Positions 7,526-16,736 of a stretch of DNA of 64,000 nt are shown piece after piece. The number at the start of each line of letters is the position of its first letter. Positions within the stretch are counted from its first letter, which is position 1. The stretch comes from Imperialibacter sp963977595 (GTDB lineage Bacteria > Bacteroidota > Bacteroidia > Cytophagales > Cyclobacteriaceae). Below the pieces are notes generated by a model. That model was not told the DNA's origin. It was given only the letters and a program-made list of their open reading frames with translations, and searched no databases. The stretch is taken from positions 124,001-188,000 of the forward strand of contig NZ_CP180355.1 of assembly GCF_048007035.1 (NCBI RefSeq), written 5' to 3'. A program made the position numbers and the translations under genes.

Positions 7526-9664
7526 ATGGACCAACTAATAGCAATACTCAGAACATTAATGAAGCACTGGCTTAAGCTTGTGCTTGTGCCTGGGCTAACT
7601 ATGGCGTTGATCATCTACATGACGGCCAATGGCCAAAAGACTTACAAAACAGAAGCGAAACTCTACCTCAACCTGCAGGAAAGCAAAAGCACCAGCCTTA
7701 CGGATGAGGACATGAAGCAATACCAGATCCACACGGTATTCCAAAACATTGTGGAGCTGCTAAAATCTAAAAAGCCTATAGAAAGGGTAAGGATCAAAGC
7801 AGTAAGAAAAGGTCTCGAAGATGGCAACATTTTTTCCGTTGGGAATGAAAACCTTGTTGCTAACAAAGAGGAAGTACTGAAACGCCTCGATGAAATCGAG
7901 CATAACAACGAGCAGCTTCGGCCGAAGCAGTTTCCTGACACGCTCATAGCCAGCTACCTTGACTTCCATCAGCTACAGATTGAAAGACTGAAGGATATTG
8001 TGATGTCGTACCGCATCATGGACAGTAACTTCATGAAGTTTGAGCTGTCAGAGCATATCCCTGAAAAGACACAAATAATAGCTAATCTGTTTATTGAAGC
8101 CCTGATCGATGAAAACCGTGAGATTGCCAAAAACAAAATCAAGAGTCATAAAGACCTGATTGAAGGATTGGTAAGGCAGGCGAAAGCGGACCTGGATGCA
8201 AAAATCAAAAAGCTGGAAAACTTCAAAGTAGAAAACAGCATCATCAACCTTGGCGAGCATACCAAGGCTATTGTGGTGTATTTGGTGCAGCTGGAAGGCA
8301 CCCGGGCCAACCTGATGGCCAAGGTGAGCTCCTCAGCAAAAGGTAAGTCAGAAGTACTGAGCACTGTGGCCGCAGGTAACGCTCTGTCCCTTGACCTGAC
8401 TACCAACGCCGAAATTGTGCAGCTAAAGGAAGATCTGAAGAGGCTCAACCGTGAGGTGCTTACGACCAGTCTGGAAGAGAACAATGCCGCAGCCCTGGCG
8501 CAGGTGAAAAACAATGTGGAAACCACAAGAAAAGCCATTAATGCAAAACTCATCGAGCTGACCGGCAAGAGCCCCTACGACCCAAGCAGGATACAGCTGG
8601 AGCTGGCCAGCAAGTACCTCAATTATGACCTGGACACAGAAATCAACGCCGACGTGTTGAGCATCATTGAAAACGAAATTCAAAGGGTCACAGGTTATTC
8701 AAAAAAATTCGCTCCCTTCGAGTCCACCATAGTGGCATTGGAGCAGGAGATAAGCACAGCGCAAAATGTTTATCTGGTACTTCTTAACAAGCTCAACCTG
8801 ACCCAAACCATGGAGTCGAGCTCTGGTGAGAACATGATTGAGGTAATTGACCCTCCGTATCTTCCCACTAAGCCGGAGCCTTCAAAAAGGCCTGTAATAG
8901 TAGCAGCCGGTGGCATCGCAGTTTTCGTGCTAATGGCAGCCGTGTTCATCATCATTCAGCTGCTTGATGCGTCCATCATCAGCGTCGAGAAATTTGAGAG
9001 GAGTTCATCATTACCAGTCATTGGCGCCTTGCCAAAAATAACTGACAAGGAAAAAGACAAAAAACTAGCCAAAGCACTTCAGCTCATTCATCAGCAACAA
9101 ATACTTCAGTTGTTGCAGTTGATCATGAGCAAGTGTTTCGACGATGAGGGCATACTGATGCTAACCTCCAGCCAGGCAGGTGAAGGCAAGCACTACATCG
9201 CATTGGAACTTCAATCGCTGCTGGAAGGCTCTGGGAAAAAGGTGGCCTTTGTTGACGCCGACTGGATGAACGAAAACACCTATGAGTCTCTCATTGATTT
9301 CAAGCCCTTAGTGGAGAACAATGGTTTGATAAAAAACAGAACCAAAATTGTAGAGTCGCTAGATAAGATGAAAACCGAAAACGACCTCGTCGTGCTGATC
9401 ACCTCCCCTATCAACATCAGCGCTGAGGCAGGCTTCTGGATGGAACTCTCCAAACATGTGCTCTACATATTTGGTTCTAATCGCATTATGACCAAAGTGG
9501 ATCAGCGAGTAGAGAAAATGCTATTGGAGTCCAGGCTGCAATTCCTGGGTACGTTGCTCAACAAAGTAGATGTTGAGAACATGGAAGACTACCTGGGTGA
9601 AATACCCAAGAAAAGAACCTTCATCAGGAGGATCACCAAGAAATTGATAACAAGAGACTTTTAG
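7526..9664 (+). CDS. Wzc/GumC-like polysaccharide chain-length protein with degenerate kinase domain
   Basis: A 712-residue polysaccharide co-polymerase. One membrane helix lies at about 15-35 and a second at about 455-480 (VIVAAGGIAVFVLMAAVFIII), with a long helical periplasmic part between them (Wzz and GNVR-like). The C-terminal cytoplasmic domain has the fold marks of a BY-type tyrosine kinase (SSQAGEGKHYIALE at about 546-559; KKVAFVDADW at about 570), but the Walker A Ser/Thr after Lys is His, the Walker B Asp is missing (VVLITSP where IIIDTPP is usual), and the C-terminus has no tyrosine cluster. It is therefore probably a chain-length regulator without kinase activity. It sits 4-5 bp from its neighbours in the operon. 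Confidence 0.85.
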   Translation: MDQLIAILRTLMKHWLKLVLVPGLTMALIIYMTANGQKTYKTEAKLYLNLQESKSTSLTDEDMKQYQIHTVFQNIVELLKSKKPIERVRIKAVRKGLEDGNIFSVGNENLVANKEEVLKRLDEIEHNNEQLRPKQFPDTLIASYLDFHQLQIERLKDIVMSYRIMDSNFMKFELSEHIPEKTQIIANLFIEALIDENREIAKNKIKSHKDLIEGLVRQAKADLDAKIKKLENFKVENSIINLGEHTKAIVVYLVQLEGTRANLMAKVSSSAKGKSEVLSTVAAGNALSLDLTTNAEIVQLKEDLKRLNREVLTTSLEENNAAALAQVKNNVETTRKAINAKLIELTGKSPYDPSRIQLELASKYLNYDLDTEINADVLSIIENEIQRVTGYSKKFAPFESTIVALEQEISTAQNVYLVLLNKLNLTQTMESSSGENMIEVIDPPYLPTKPEPSKRPVIVAAGGIAVFVLMAAVFIIIQLLDASIISVEKFERSSSLPVIGALPKITDKEKDKKLAKALQLIHQQQILQLLQLIMSKCFDDEGILMLTSSQAGEGKHYIALELQSLLEGSGKKVAFVDADWMNENTYESLIDFKPLVENNGLIKNRTKIVESLDKMKTENDLVVLITSPINISAEAGFWMELSKHVLYIFGSNRIMTKVDQRVEKMLLESRLQFLGTLLNKVDVENMEDYLGEIPKKRTFIRRITKKLITRDF

Positions 9665-9669
9665 AAATA

Positions 9670-10896
9670 ATGACAGCTATGCAGTTTATAATGTACCCAA
9701 TCGCCTTCTTCCTGCTCTTTTATAGCCTTTACTGGCTGGGGCTCATCGTATTGGGATATGCCAACCCCAAGGCAATGGGGGAAAATAAAAACCCGACCAA
9801 CCCACACCTGCTGCTTGTGCTACCGGCCTACAAGCCCGGCCCCATTTTCAAGGAAGTACTTAACTCCATTGAAAAAGCAATCAAGGCAAGAAAGAACATC
9901 CACGTTTATGTATTGCTCCAGGAAGCTGACAGCGAATACGCCGATTTTGTGAAATCAAAAGGTTTTTTTGTCGAGGAAAAGAGCTTCGGACACCTGGGAG
10001 GCAATTCCTATCAGCATGCACTGCGACACATTACCCACACCATTCAGCGTGAATGCAACAAAGGTACCTGGTGCCCTGAATTTCTTATGCTCGTGGACAA
10101 AGACAACCTGCTCGACAAAGATTATTTCAACAATATTCCTGAATCAATTTACGATAGCTACGACATCATACAGGGCAAGCGATCGTCTTTGGCGGTAAAC
10201 AACTCAGTGGCTTTCTTCGACAACACCACGGAAGCGCTTAACGACACCATGTTCCGCAAGGCGAAACAAAATATGGGGCTGATGATCGAAATCAGTGGCA
10301 GCGGTGCATTAATTGAAGCAGAGCTGTTTTCAGAGGCTATCAACAGCCTGGACCCCAGGGCTCCTGGTTTCGATAAGAATTTCATGGTACAGCTGCTGAG
10401 TCACAAACGAGATGTGCGTACCATCTACTGGCCCAGCAGCGAGCTCTACGAGGAAAAGACTTCGGCCCTTGAAGCACACAACCCACAGCGCCTGAGATGG
10501 TTTGGCGAGCAGTACTACAATGCACTTTATCATGGCAAAACGCTACTGAAAGCCGCATTCACCTACAGAAGAATGGCAGCTTTTGATTATATTATCACAC
10601 TCTGGAGGCCACCGAGGTCTATCCAGGTGGTCATCACTCCAATGGCAGCGGCTTTAGAAATCGCATGGTATGCCTATTTCGGAAGCTGGCCTCTATACCT
10701 GCCATTGTTTACCGCATCCGCAGGCATTCTTGGACTGGCGGTGGCTTTGTTCCTCATTAGCCAGAAAACATTGGGGTCTGCATTGAAGCATGGATTTCAG
10801 CTACCAAAACTGGCTTTCAACAACCTTTTCAATGCCGCAAAAAGTGTGAAAAAGGAAAACCAGGGTAAGTTTATCCACACAACTCACAAACTTTAA
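9670..10896 (+). CDS. Membrane glycosyltransferase family 2
   Basis: A 408-residue GT2 enzyme. An N-terminal membrane helix (about 5-28) leads into a GT-A fold: LLLVLPAYKPG starts the nucleotide-sugar binding part, MLVDKDNLLD is the DxD metal motif, SGSGALIEAE and PGFDKNF lie in the acceptor region, and PQRLRWFGEQ is a Q/RxxRW-type motif as in processive or cellulose synthase-like GT2 enzymes. Two or three membrane helices follow at about 310-365. It probably adds a sugar to the lipid-linked repeat unit or polymerises a backbone at the inner membrane. It lies in the middle of the polysaccharide operon. Substrate cannot be inferred. Confidence 0.85.
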   Translation: MTAMQFIMYPIAFFLLFYSLYWLGLIVLGYANPKAMGENKNPTNPHLLLVLPAYKPGPIFKEVLNSIEKAIKARKNIHVYVLLQEADSEYADFVKSKGFFVEEKSFGHLGGNSYQHALRHITHTIQRECNKGTWCPEFLMLVDKDNLLDKDYFNNIPESIYDSYDIIQGKRSSLAVNNSVAFFDNTTEALNDTMFRKAKQNMGLMIEISGSGALIEAELFSEAINSLDPRAPGFDKNFMVQLLSHKRDVRTIYWPSSELYEEKTSALEAHNPQRLRWFGEQYYNALYHGKTLLKAAFTYRRMAAFDYIITLWRPPRSIQVVITPMAAALEIAWYAYFGSWPLYLPLFTASAGILGLAVALFLISQKTLGSALKHGFQLPKLAFNNLFNAAKSVKKENQGKFIHTTHKL

Positions 10897-10932
10897 GAAG
10901 TTGCCTTTCAGGAGGCATCTCATGCCAGATAA

Positions 10933-12411
10933 ATGAAAAACCTCTCTCCATCTTCAGGAACTATTCTTGGCCGGTTCATCCGGGGTGAGGGAGGTATTCC
11001 TTCATGGATGCAGTGGGTATTCTGGCTTTGTCTCGTGCCCGTTATTGCCAAGCTGATGGTGGCGAAAGGCATCATCGTTGCACTGGGCATCATTGTGATG
11101 GTAGTCGCACTGCCAGTGGGCGTATCGGCCCTTTGGAAAACAGAAATAGGCATCTATATCATGCTCGGGCTGGCCTTTTTTGTCAGCATCCCCAACAGGC
11201 TCTTTGAAGGAATTCCCATGGGTATTTTGCTCGATGTGGTGATCGTAACCATGCTGGTGGGCGTGCTCTACCGAAGCACATACAACATGGATTGGAGTAC
11301 CTTTTCAAGTCCAGTCAGTATTTCCATATTGTTGTGGGCCGGCATGAATGTCTTCGAACTGTTCAATCCCATGGCCGCATCCCGGCAGGCCTGGTTCTTT
11401 GTGATAAGGCCTGCAGTTGGCTACCTGATGCTCTTCTTCCTCACGTACGACATGCTCACCACGCCCAAAAAGATGTACAGGCTACTGTTTGTCATCCTTG
11501 GGCTTTCGCTGTTTTCGGCTAGCTGGGGAATCTGGCAGGCCAACTTTGGCTACTTTAGCTGGGAATACAATTACGTAGTAAGGCATGACGTCATGCACCT
11601 CGTTTTCAACTACGGGCGCTGGAGGGCGATTGGGAGTATTGGATCCCCGGCTCAGTTCGGGATATTAATGGCCTTTATTTCCATGCTTTGCGTGGCTTTG
11701 CTCACAGCCTTTAAAGGCACATTCACCAGGCTCTTTCTTTTGGCCACCTTCGTTGCCACCCTGATGGGCATGGTATACTCCGGCACCAGGTCTGCCTATG
11801 TCATCATTCCCATATTCTACTTTGCGTGGGTGGTGCTCTCAAGAAACAAGAAGCTCTACTACTCAGTAATCTTTGCCGGTGCACTGATGGTGACGGTGGC
11901 CGTAATGCCAACTAACAACTACCACATCCAGCGTATACAAAGCACCTTTAAGGCATCAGAGGACGCCTCCTACCAAACCCGTGCCCGCAACAAGGCTATC
12001 ATTTTCCCTTGGATCCTCAAGCACCCCATTGGCGGCGGCCTGGGCTCCACAGGCGTTTGGGGGCAGCGCTTCTCTCCCGGCACCTTTCTGGCCAACTTCC
12101 CCCCTGACTCAGGTTTGATCCGTGTGGCGGTAGAGCTGGGTTGGATAGGCTTGCTTTTCTTTCTCAATGTGTACTACAATATTCTTGTAAAAGGCACCTT
12201 CCTTTTCTGGAAAATGAAGAATAAACGCTACAAAGCGATTGTTTCCGGTATGATCTGCGCCATAGCCCCGCTACTCGTCGTAGAATGGGGGCAGGAGGTC
12301 GTAGGCGTTTTCCCAATGAGCGTGCTTTTCTGGCTATTTGCCGCCATTATGTTTCGATCCATCGATTTTGACCAGAAAGAGCAAGCCGAGCAAGCTAAAT
12401 TTGAATCATAA
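10933..12411 (+). CDS. O-antigen ligase/polymerase family protein (Wzy-like)
   Basis: A 492-residue multi-pass inner-membrane protein with about 11-12 hydrophobic segments and the Wzy_C-type region (GTRSAYVIIPIFYFAWVVLS at about 278-297; a long periplasmic loop with RARNKAIIFPWILKHPIGGGLGS). Families with this topology polymerise Wzx-flipped repeat units or ligate O-antigen; since a flippase follows immediately and no lipid A core genes are seen, the polymerase role is favoured. The ATG is 36 bp after the preceding stop, in a CAGATAAATG context. Confidence 0.85.
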   Translation: MKNLSPSSGTILGRFIRGEGGIPSWMQWVFWLCLVPVIAKLMVAKGIIVALGIIVMVVALPVGVSALWKTEIGIYIMLGLAFFVSIPNRLFEGIPMGILLDVVIVTMLVGVLYRSTYNMDWSTFSSPVSISILLWAGMNVFELFNPMAASRQAWFFVIRPAVGYLMLFFLTYDMLTTPKKMYRLLFVILGLSLFSASWGIWQANFGYFSWEYNYVVRHDVMHLVFNYGRWRAIGSIGSPAQFGILMAFISMLCVALLTAFKGTFTRLFLLATFVATLMGMVYSGTRSAYVIIPIFYFAWVVLSRNKKLYYSVIFAGALMVTVAVMPTNNYHIQRIQSTFKASEDASYQTRARNKAIIFPWILKHPIGGGLGSTGVWGQRFSPGTFLANFPPDSGLIRVAVELGWIGLLFFLNVYYNILVKGTFLFWKMKNKRYKAIVSGMICAIAPLLVVEWGQEVVGVFPMSVLFWLFAAIMFRSIDFDQKEQAEQAKFES

Positions 12412-12434
12412 TTCAATGAAAGGCTTACTTGCTA

Positions 12435-13769
12435 ATGATTTCATTTAGAAACAAAATATGGTCACTACTAAACAACGGGATTGAGTTCGCCCTGGGCATA
12501 GGCCTGGTCGCAGCCATCACCCGGATGTATAGTACCGAAGACACAGGAGCATGGTTCCTGTTCATCGCCATATTTGCCATGGCAGGCAGCCTCAGAGATG
12601 CCCTCATTCAGTCGGCCATGGTGAAAAGCACCGCTGGCATTACTGGTAGCTCAGCCCATAGCTCGCTAAAGACCAACCTGACCGTGATGCTTTCTTTCGA
12701 ACTCGTCACCAGCCTCATTATTGTGGCGATAAGCTTTTTCCTGAGTACTACGCTGGGGAAGTTTATGCTTTTCTACCCACTATATGCCGTTCCGAATGCA
12801 TGGTTTCGCTGGCAGGTTTTTTTCCTGAGAAGCCAATTGCAGATCAAAGAGATATTTATTACTAATCTACTTAACCTTTGCACCATTATCGTTTTGTTCG
12901 TTCTGCTCTACCTGAACAAAGCGGAAGTCATTTACCTGGTGCCCACTATGGGAGCCGGAAGCATAGCAGGTGGCATTTTCGCTTCCTTCTTCCTTCCCTA
13001 CAAGCAAATCATCAAGTCGACCACGGCAAAAGAAAACCTGAAGCTGATCCGCCATTTTGGCTTTTTTGCCATGCTGAGAGAAGCCACTTCAGCGGTATCA
13101 TCAAGAATCAGCTTGTTTTACTCCAGTGCGCTCCTTAGCCTGCAGCAAACGGCTTTCCTTGGGGTATCACAACGTTTTTCACAAATCGCCCTTTTGCCTA
13201 ACAACGCCTTCCAGTCTATCCTTTTCCCCAGCCTGGTAATGCATGTGAACAAAGGCGACCTGAAAGCAGCCAAACATACGTTCGAAGATTCTATTGCCCA
13301 GCTTCTGGCCTTCACCATTCCATTTGCACTGACGGGCGTTTTCTTATCGCCTTTTATTCTGGAATTGTTGAGTGGCCCAGAATACAGACAATCCTGGTCC
13401 ATACTAGCCATTTACCTTCTGCTGGCTACCATCATAACGCCTTTTGGCGCAGCCTTTGGCAGCATGGTGACTGCCATGGGAAAACCTCAGATGGCCTTCC
13501 GCATTGTGCTGGTTAACAGCATATTGAATATCGGCATTGGCTACCTTCTCATGCGCAACATGGGCCTGATGGGAGCCCCGCTTTCTATGGCCATTACTGA
13601 GCTGGGGGGATTTATCTGGATTGGCACAATACTCAAAAAAGAGGCTGACATCAGCATCGTTTCCACATTTGCAAAAATTCCGGGTATCTACGTGAGAAGT
13701 ACCGGAAAAGTGCTGGGGCTACTGAAAAAGTCAGAAACTCCATTAAAAGCGACGGAGGTGATCAAATGA
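12435..13769 (+). CDS. Polysaccharide flippase (Wzx, MATE/MVF superfamily)
   Basis: A 444-residue polytopic membrane protein with about 12 helices and the MOP-superfamily look of O-antigen flippases: FLFIAIFAMAGSLRDALIQSAMVK near the N-terminus, and FGAAFGSMVTAMGKPQMAFRIVLVNSILNIGIGYLLM towards the C-terminus. It would flip undecaprenyl-linked repeat units to the periplasm for the polymerase encoded just before it. I use the ATG at 12435 rather than a TTG two codons earlier. Its stop overlaps the ATG of a 20-residue mini-ORF. Confidence 0.85.
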   Translation: MISFRNKIWSLLNNGIEFALGIGLVAAITRMYSTEDTGAWFLFIAIFAMAGSLRDALIQSAMVKSTAGITGSSAHSSLKTNLTVMLSFELVTSLIIVAISFFLSTTLGKFMLFYPLYAVPNAWFRWQVFFLRSQLQIKEIFITNLLNLCTIIVLFVLLYLNKAEVIYLVPTMGAGSIAGGIFASFFLPYKQIIKSTTAKENLKLIRHFGFFAMLREATSAVSSRISLFYSSALLSLQQTAFLGVSQRFSQIALLPNNAFQSILFPSLVMHVNKGDLKAAKHTFEDSIAQLLAFTIPFALTGVFLSPFILELLSGPEYRQSWSILAIYLLLATIITPFGAAFGSMVTAMGKPQMAFRIVLVNSILNIGIGYLLMRNMGLMGAPLSMAITELGGFIWIGTILKKEADISIVSTFAKIPGIYVRSTGKVLGLLKKSETPLKATEVIK

Positions 13770-13828
13770 AGAAGCTAACAGCGACTGCGGGATACGCCGC
13801 CCTCACTCTAAGACATAAAAGAATTTAG
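13766..13828 (+). CDS. Possible 20-residue leader or bridging ORF
   Basis: An ATG overlaps the flippase stop (ATGA) and opens a 20-codon frame, MKKLTATAGYAALTLRHKRI, whose TAG lies 2 bp before the ATG of the next glycosyltransferase. The fit of both junctions is the only evidence. It may couple translation of the flippase to the downstream gene or be a chance frame; the peptide has no recognisable function. Confidence 0.25.
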   Translation: MKKLTATAGYAALTLRHKRI

Positions 13829-13830
13829 CT

Positions 13831-14721
13831 ATGGATATTTCGGTAATAATTGCGACCTATAACAGAAAGGATTCTCTAAAAGAAACACTGGATGCACTTA
13901 GCCGCCAGGACTTCTGCCATCTGTCTTACGAGGTAATTGTGATCAACGATGGCTCCTCCGACGGAACGGTTGAATTGCTTGAAGAATACTCTGTTTTTGG
14001 CACCATTGGCCTAAGGTTCTTCAACCAACAAAACCAGGGGCCGGCTGCGGCAAGAAATCTAGGGATTCAGTATGCAAAAGGAAGAATAATCGCCTTCACG
14101 GACGACGACTGCATTCCTTCACAAAACTGGCTATGTACGATTGATGCTCAATTTAAGAATAGCAACATAGTGGGTTTGCAGGGAAGCACTTTTACTGACA
14201 AAGACAAAATTACGCCTCTAACACACCAGATAGATAATACTCAGGGCAACAAAAGCGTTCCTACCTGTAACGCTGCCTACCTGAAGAGTGCTCTGGACGC
14301 CATTGGCGGATTCGACACGGAATTTCCTTTTCCGCACAACGAAGACGCCGACCTGGCCTGGAGAATACAGAAAAACGGAGAGATTGGATTCTGCGCTGAT
14401 ATGCTTGTATATCACCCACCCCGCATGGACACCTTTACGAAGGTTTCCAAAAGGATGAAGATCATGGAGAGTGAGTTCCGCCTGTTCTACAAGGACCCGG
14501 AAAGCTACCGGAAAAACAGAGGCACCTCACCCTGGCAAATCATCTACTGGGAGGTAATGGTAAAGACACAATGGTATTACTTCAAAACAAGGTTTAAGTA
14601 CCTGAAAAGACCGAAGCTGATGTTTCAGGGATTGGCCCTGACTTTCATCTGGTGGTGGGATCTGATCAGGTTTTATCCAAAGTTTTGGAATGCCAATAAA
14701 GTACACAAGAAAATGTTTTGA
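13831..14721 (+). CDS. Glycosyltransferase family 2
   Basis: A 296-residue GT-A enzyme. ISVIIATYNRKDSLKETLDAL opens the nucleotide-binding domain, INDGSSDGT carries the first aspartates, FTDDDCIPSQNW is the DxD metal site, and FPHNEDADLAWRIQKNG is the catalytic-base region (ED). It has no obvious membrane anchor, apart from a hydrophobic patch near residues 265-280. It would add one sugar of the repeat unit on the cytoplasmic side. It is the last gene of the operon and is followed by a terminator. Confidence 0.9.
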   Translation: MDISVIIATYNRKDSLKETLDALSRQDFCHLSYEVIVINDGSSDGTVELLEEYSVFGTIGLRFFNQQNQGPAAARNLGIQYAKGRIIAFTDDDCIPSQNWLCTIDAQFKNSNIVGLQGSTFTDKDKITPLTHQIDNTQGNKSVPTCNAAYLKSALDAIGGFDTEFPFPHNEDADLAWRIQKNGEIGFCADMLVYHPPRMDTFTKVSKRMKIMESEFRLFYKDPESYRKNRGTSPWQIIYWEVMVKTQWYYFKTRFKYLKRPKLMFQGLALTFIWWWDLIRFYPKFWNANKVHKKMF

Positions 14722-14744
14722 GTGGTTTTAGAGTAGGTTTAGGG

Positions 14745-14776
14745 AAAAGGCACCTCATTTTGAGCGTGCCTTTTTT
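14745..14776 (+). terminator. Rho-independent terminator ending the polysaccharide operon
   Basis: AAAAGGCAC (14745-14753) pairs with GTGCCTTTT (14766-14774), and the stem runs into a T-tract. It lies about 25 bp after the final glycosyltransferase stop. Confidence 0.8.
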
Positions 14777-14830
14777 ATTTTGAATTTTGTATCTTGATGC
14801 TGCAATGCTGAGATACAATACTGACATATA

Positions 14831-15475
14831 ATGCTTAGATATTTTTTTTATAGCCTGGTTACAACACTTTTTCTTATCGGTTTTACCTGCCATTCCCAGC
14901 CTCATTGGACTGTGCTGGAGGAACTTAATGGCATTACGCTCTATGAATCAGACCAAAAATGCGACACACTGAGGAATTTCATGGCCGTTTTCACGGTACC
15001 GGCCAGCGTCAAAACATGCGTCAACATCCTGTACAATAATGAATTCCACACCGATTTCATGGATGGTATGAAGAGCAGCGAGCTTATAAAGTATCACCAC
15101 GAAAAATCTCTTGTCTTTTATCAGGTGATCGATTTGCCATGGCCAATTCCCAACCGGGACATGGTGACACTGGCGACTTTCGAGCACACGCCTGACTTTA
15201 AAACTGTGACAGTGAACCTCCGGTCGTCGCCTGAGGAAAAGGCACCCACTTCCATGACCCGGGTAAACGTACCTGAACGGGAATGGAGCTTCTCCAGAAA
15301 TGGTGAGCTTTCAACTCATGTAACCTACACCTACCGCACCAATCCAAGCCATTTCCCTTCATTGCTGGAAGACACCTTCACCATCGACGGGCCTATGAAA
15401 ATGATGAGTGGGTTCAAAGACCTGGCCACCAAAGAAAGCCGCACACCGGTAAATTTGGTTTGGATCAGGGATTGA
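14831..15475 (+). CDS. START-domain (lipid-binding) secreted protein
   Basis: A 214-residue protein with a signal peptide (about 1-22, FLIGFTCHSQ) and a START/SRPBCC fold: WTVLEELNGITLYESD, FMAVFTVPASVKTCVNILYN, VIDLPWPIPNRDMVTLATFE and the long C-terminal helix. START domains bind lipids or other hydrophobic ligands; bacterial secreted versions with the PWPxxxRD motif are frequent, but their ligands are unknown. It is transcribed singly and is followed 6 bp after the stop by a structured repeat. Confidence 0.85.
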   Translation: MLRYFFYSLVTTLFLIGFTCHSQPHWTVLEELNGITLYESDQKCDTLRNFMAVFTVPASVKTCVNILYNNEFHTDFMDGMKSSELIKYHHEKSLVFYQVIDLPWPIPNRDMVTLATFEHTPDFKTVTVNLRSSPEEKAPTSMTRVNVPEREWSFSRNGELSTHVTYTYRTNPSHFPSLLEDTFTIDGPMKMMSGFKDLATKESRTPVNLVWIRD

Positions 15476-15481
15476 AACGCA

Positions 15482-15530
15482 GGTGTCGGCACGGCCAACT
15501 AGCCACCCTGAAAGAGCCGTCAGACACCGG
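15482..15530. repeat. 49-bp structured intergenic repeat, copy 1
   Basis: This unit begins GGTGTCGGCACGGCCAACTA and ends GCCGTCAGACACCGG. Its ends pair (GGTGTC with GACACC, then CGGC with GCCG). Closely related copies are at 20027-20075 and 20261-20309. This copy lies directly behind the START gene and is followed by CTTTTTA, so it may also terminate transcription. Confidence 0.75.
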
Positions 15531-15730
15531 CTTTTTAGGATCAATCTGTATTTCTGGGGATTGAATGTTTTGTTTGTGGCTAAATAAAAAAGCAAAACTG
15601 GTTCAATGCGTCTCGCCCGGCCGGGATAGGCTTGGACCTTTTGCTTTTTTATGACTACTCGGAATTTTGGGCTTAAAGTGTAATTTCCCAGATTTTCCGC
15701 TTGATCCGCTTTTTACCGAATCCGTTTTAT

Positions 15731-15868
15731 CTTCACCATTGCCAACTCCTAAACAATGTGACTTCATCGCCACTAAGGCACGAAGACACCAAGGATGCAC
15801 ACAATTTTTCTGGTCCGCCGAAGCTTTAGCGAAGGTGGGTCGTCCGACTAAGCATTAGCGTAGGCGGG
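15731..15868. repeat. Composite intergenic repeat with two CCGCC...GGCGG hairpins
   Basis: The stretch consists of CTTCACCATTGCCAACTCCT, then CTTCATCGCCACTAAGGCA plus following bases (15762-15805), then two palindromic units at 15815-15839 and 15844-15868 (CCGCCGAAGCTTTAGCG and a relative). The same modules in the same order occur at 20335-20466. The rest of the 15476-16049 gap (15531-15730 and 15869-16049) shows no gene, only unstructured T/C-rich DNA. Confidence 0.7.
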
Positions 15869-16049
15869 ATTGTCCCTGGATTTATCCTCACGCCGGGCTA
15901 CTCATACCTCAGCGGATCTATAATTAACCTATCGTTTTAACCAAACATCCATTCAAAACCTTAAATTGCATTACAAAGAGATCAGCAGGGTTATTTGAGA
16001 TCATGATCAATAGCCGCAATCAGAAAGACAAATATCTCTAAAAGAACAA

Positions 16050-16262
16050 ATGCCAACCCCTACTCAAAAGAAAAACCGAATCACCATCCTCGATTCATTC
16101 GAGCAAATGAACGCATCCGACATTCAGGATATGGCTGCCACCTCTGCCTATCAACGCATCAAAAGCACAGTTGACCTTACCCTAAGAGCGCACGGAGTAA
16201 CAAGGGAGCAGCTTTTGAAAAGAGGGCGTGCCACCAGCATTGAAATTATAAGGGGCGAATGA
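16050..16262 (+). CDS. Small protein preceding a nucleotidyltransferase (possible antitoxin partner)
   Basis: A 70-residue protein, mainly helical, with no signal peptide: an N-terminal polar segment (PTPTQKKNRITILDSFEQMN), a central region (MAATSAYQRIKSTVDLTLRAHGV) and a basic C-terminus (RGRATSIEIIRGE). I do not recognise a family. Its stop overlaps the start of the nucleotidyltransferase (ATGA), so the two are translationally coupled. A small first gene overlapping a minimal nucleotidyltransferase is the usual arrangement of MNT-type toxin-antitoxin pairs, although the role here is inferred from layout only. Confidence 0.7.
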   Translation: MPTPTQKKNRITILDSFEQMNASDIQDMAATSAYQRIKSTVDLTLRAHGVTREQLLKRGRATSIEIIRGE

Positions 16263-16732
16263 ACCTCTTTGTAGAGTCTCACCAGAAGCTACTTGAGTGC
16301 CTGACAGATGCTGAGGTAGATTTTATTATTATTGGAGGCTATTCGGTCATTTTTCACGGATATGCGAGAACTACTGGTGATATTGACATTTGGCTGAAGC
16401 CCGACAATACCAATAAAGCCAAGCTGCTAAAGGCACTCAGATCGTACGGTATAGAAGAGGACTCTCTGGAGGAACTCGCCCAATTAGATTTCGCTCAGAC
16501 AGTTTTCTTTAAGATTGGTGACGTACCAGAACGGATTGATTTTCTTACCAAAATCAACCTTGTCGATTACGAGACAGCTAATAGAGAAAAAGTGTTAGCT
16601 AACCTCGACAACATAACGATTCCGTTTCTGCACCTCAACCACCTCATCTTGTCGAAACTTAATACCGGACGTCCACAGGATCAGGCAGATATAGAAATGC
16701 TGCAAAAGATTCAAAAGAATAAGAAAAACTAA
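16259..16732 (+). CDS. Minimal nucleotidyltransferase (AbiEii/DUF6036-like)
   Basis: A 157-residue Pol-beta-type nucleotidyltransferase. It shows IIIGGYSVIFHGYARTTGDIDIWL: the GG-S signature at about 26-29, metal-binding D41 and D43, and a likely third carboxylate in RIDFLTKI (about 97). The length fits the stand-alone nucleotidyltransferases annotated as DUF6036 or AbiEii-like, which transfer NMPs to RNA or protein in toxin-antitoxin and abortive-infection systems. Other members are of unknown function. It is translationally coupled to the small upstream ORF and is followed 4 bp later by a DUF4287 gene. Confidence 0.85.
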   Translation: MNLFVESHQKLLECLTDAEVDFIIIGGYSVIFHGYARTTGDIDIWLKPDNTNKAKLLKALRSYGIEEDSLEELAQLDFAQTVFFKIGDVPERIDFLTKINLVDYETANREKVLANLDNITIPFLHLNHLILSKLNTGRPQDQADIEMLQKIQKNKKN

Positions 16733-16736
16733 TAAT

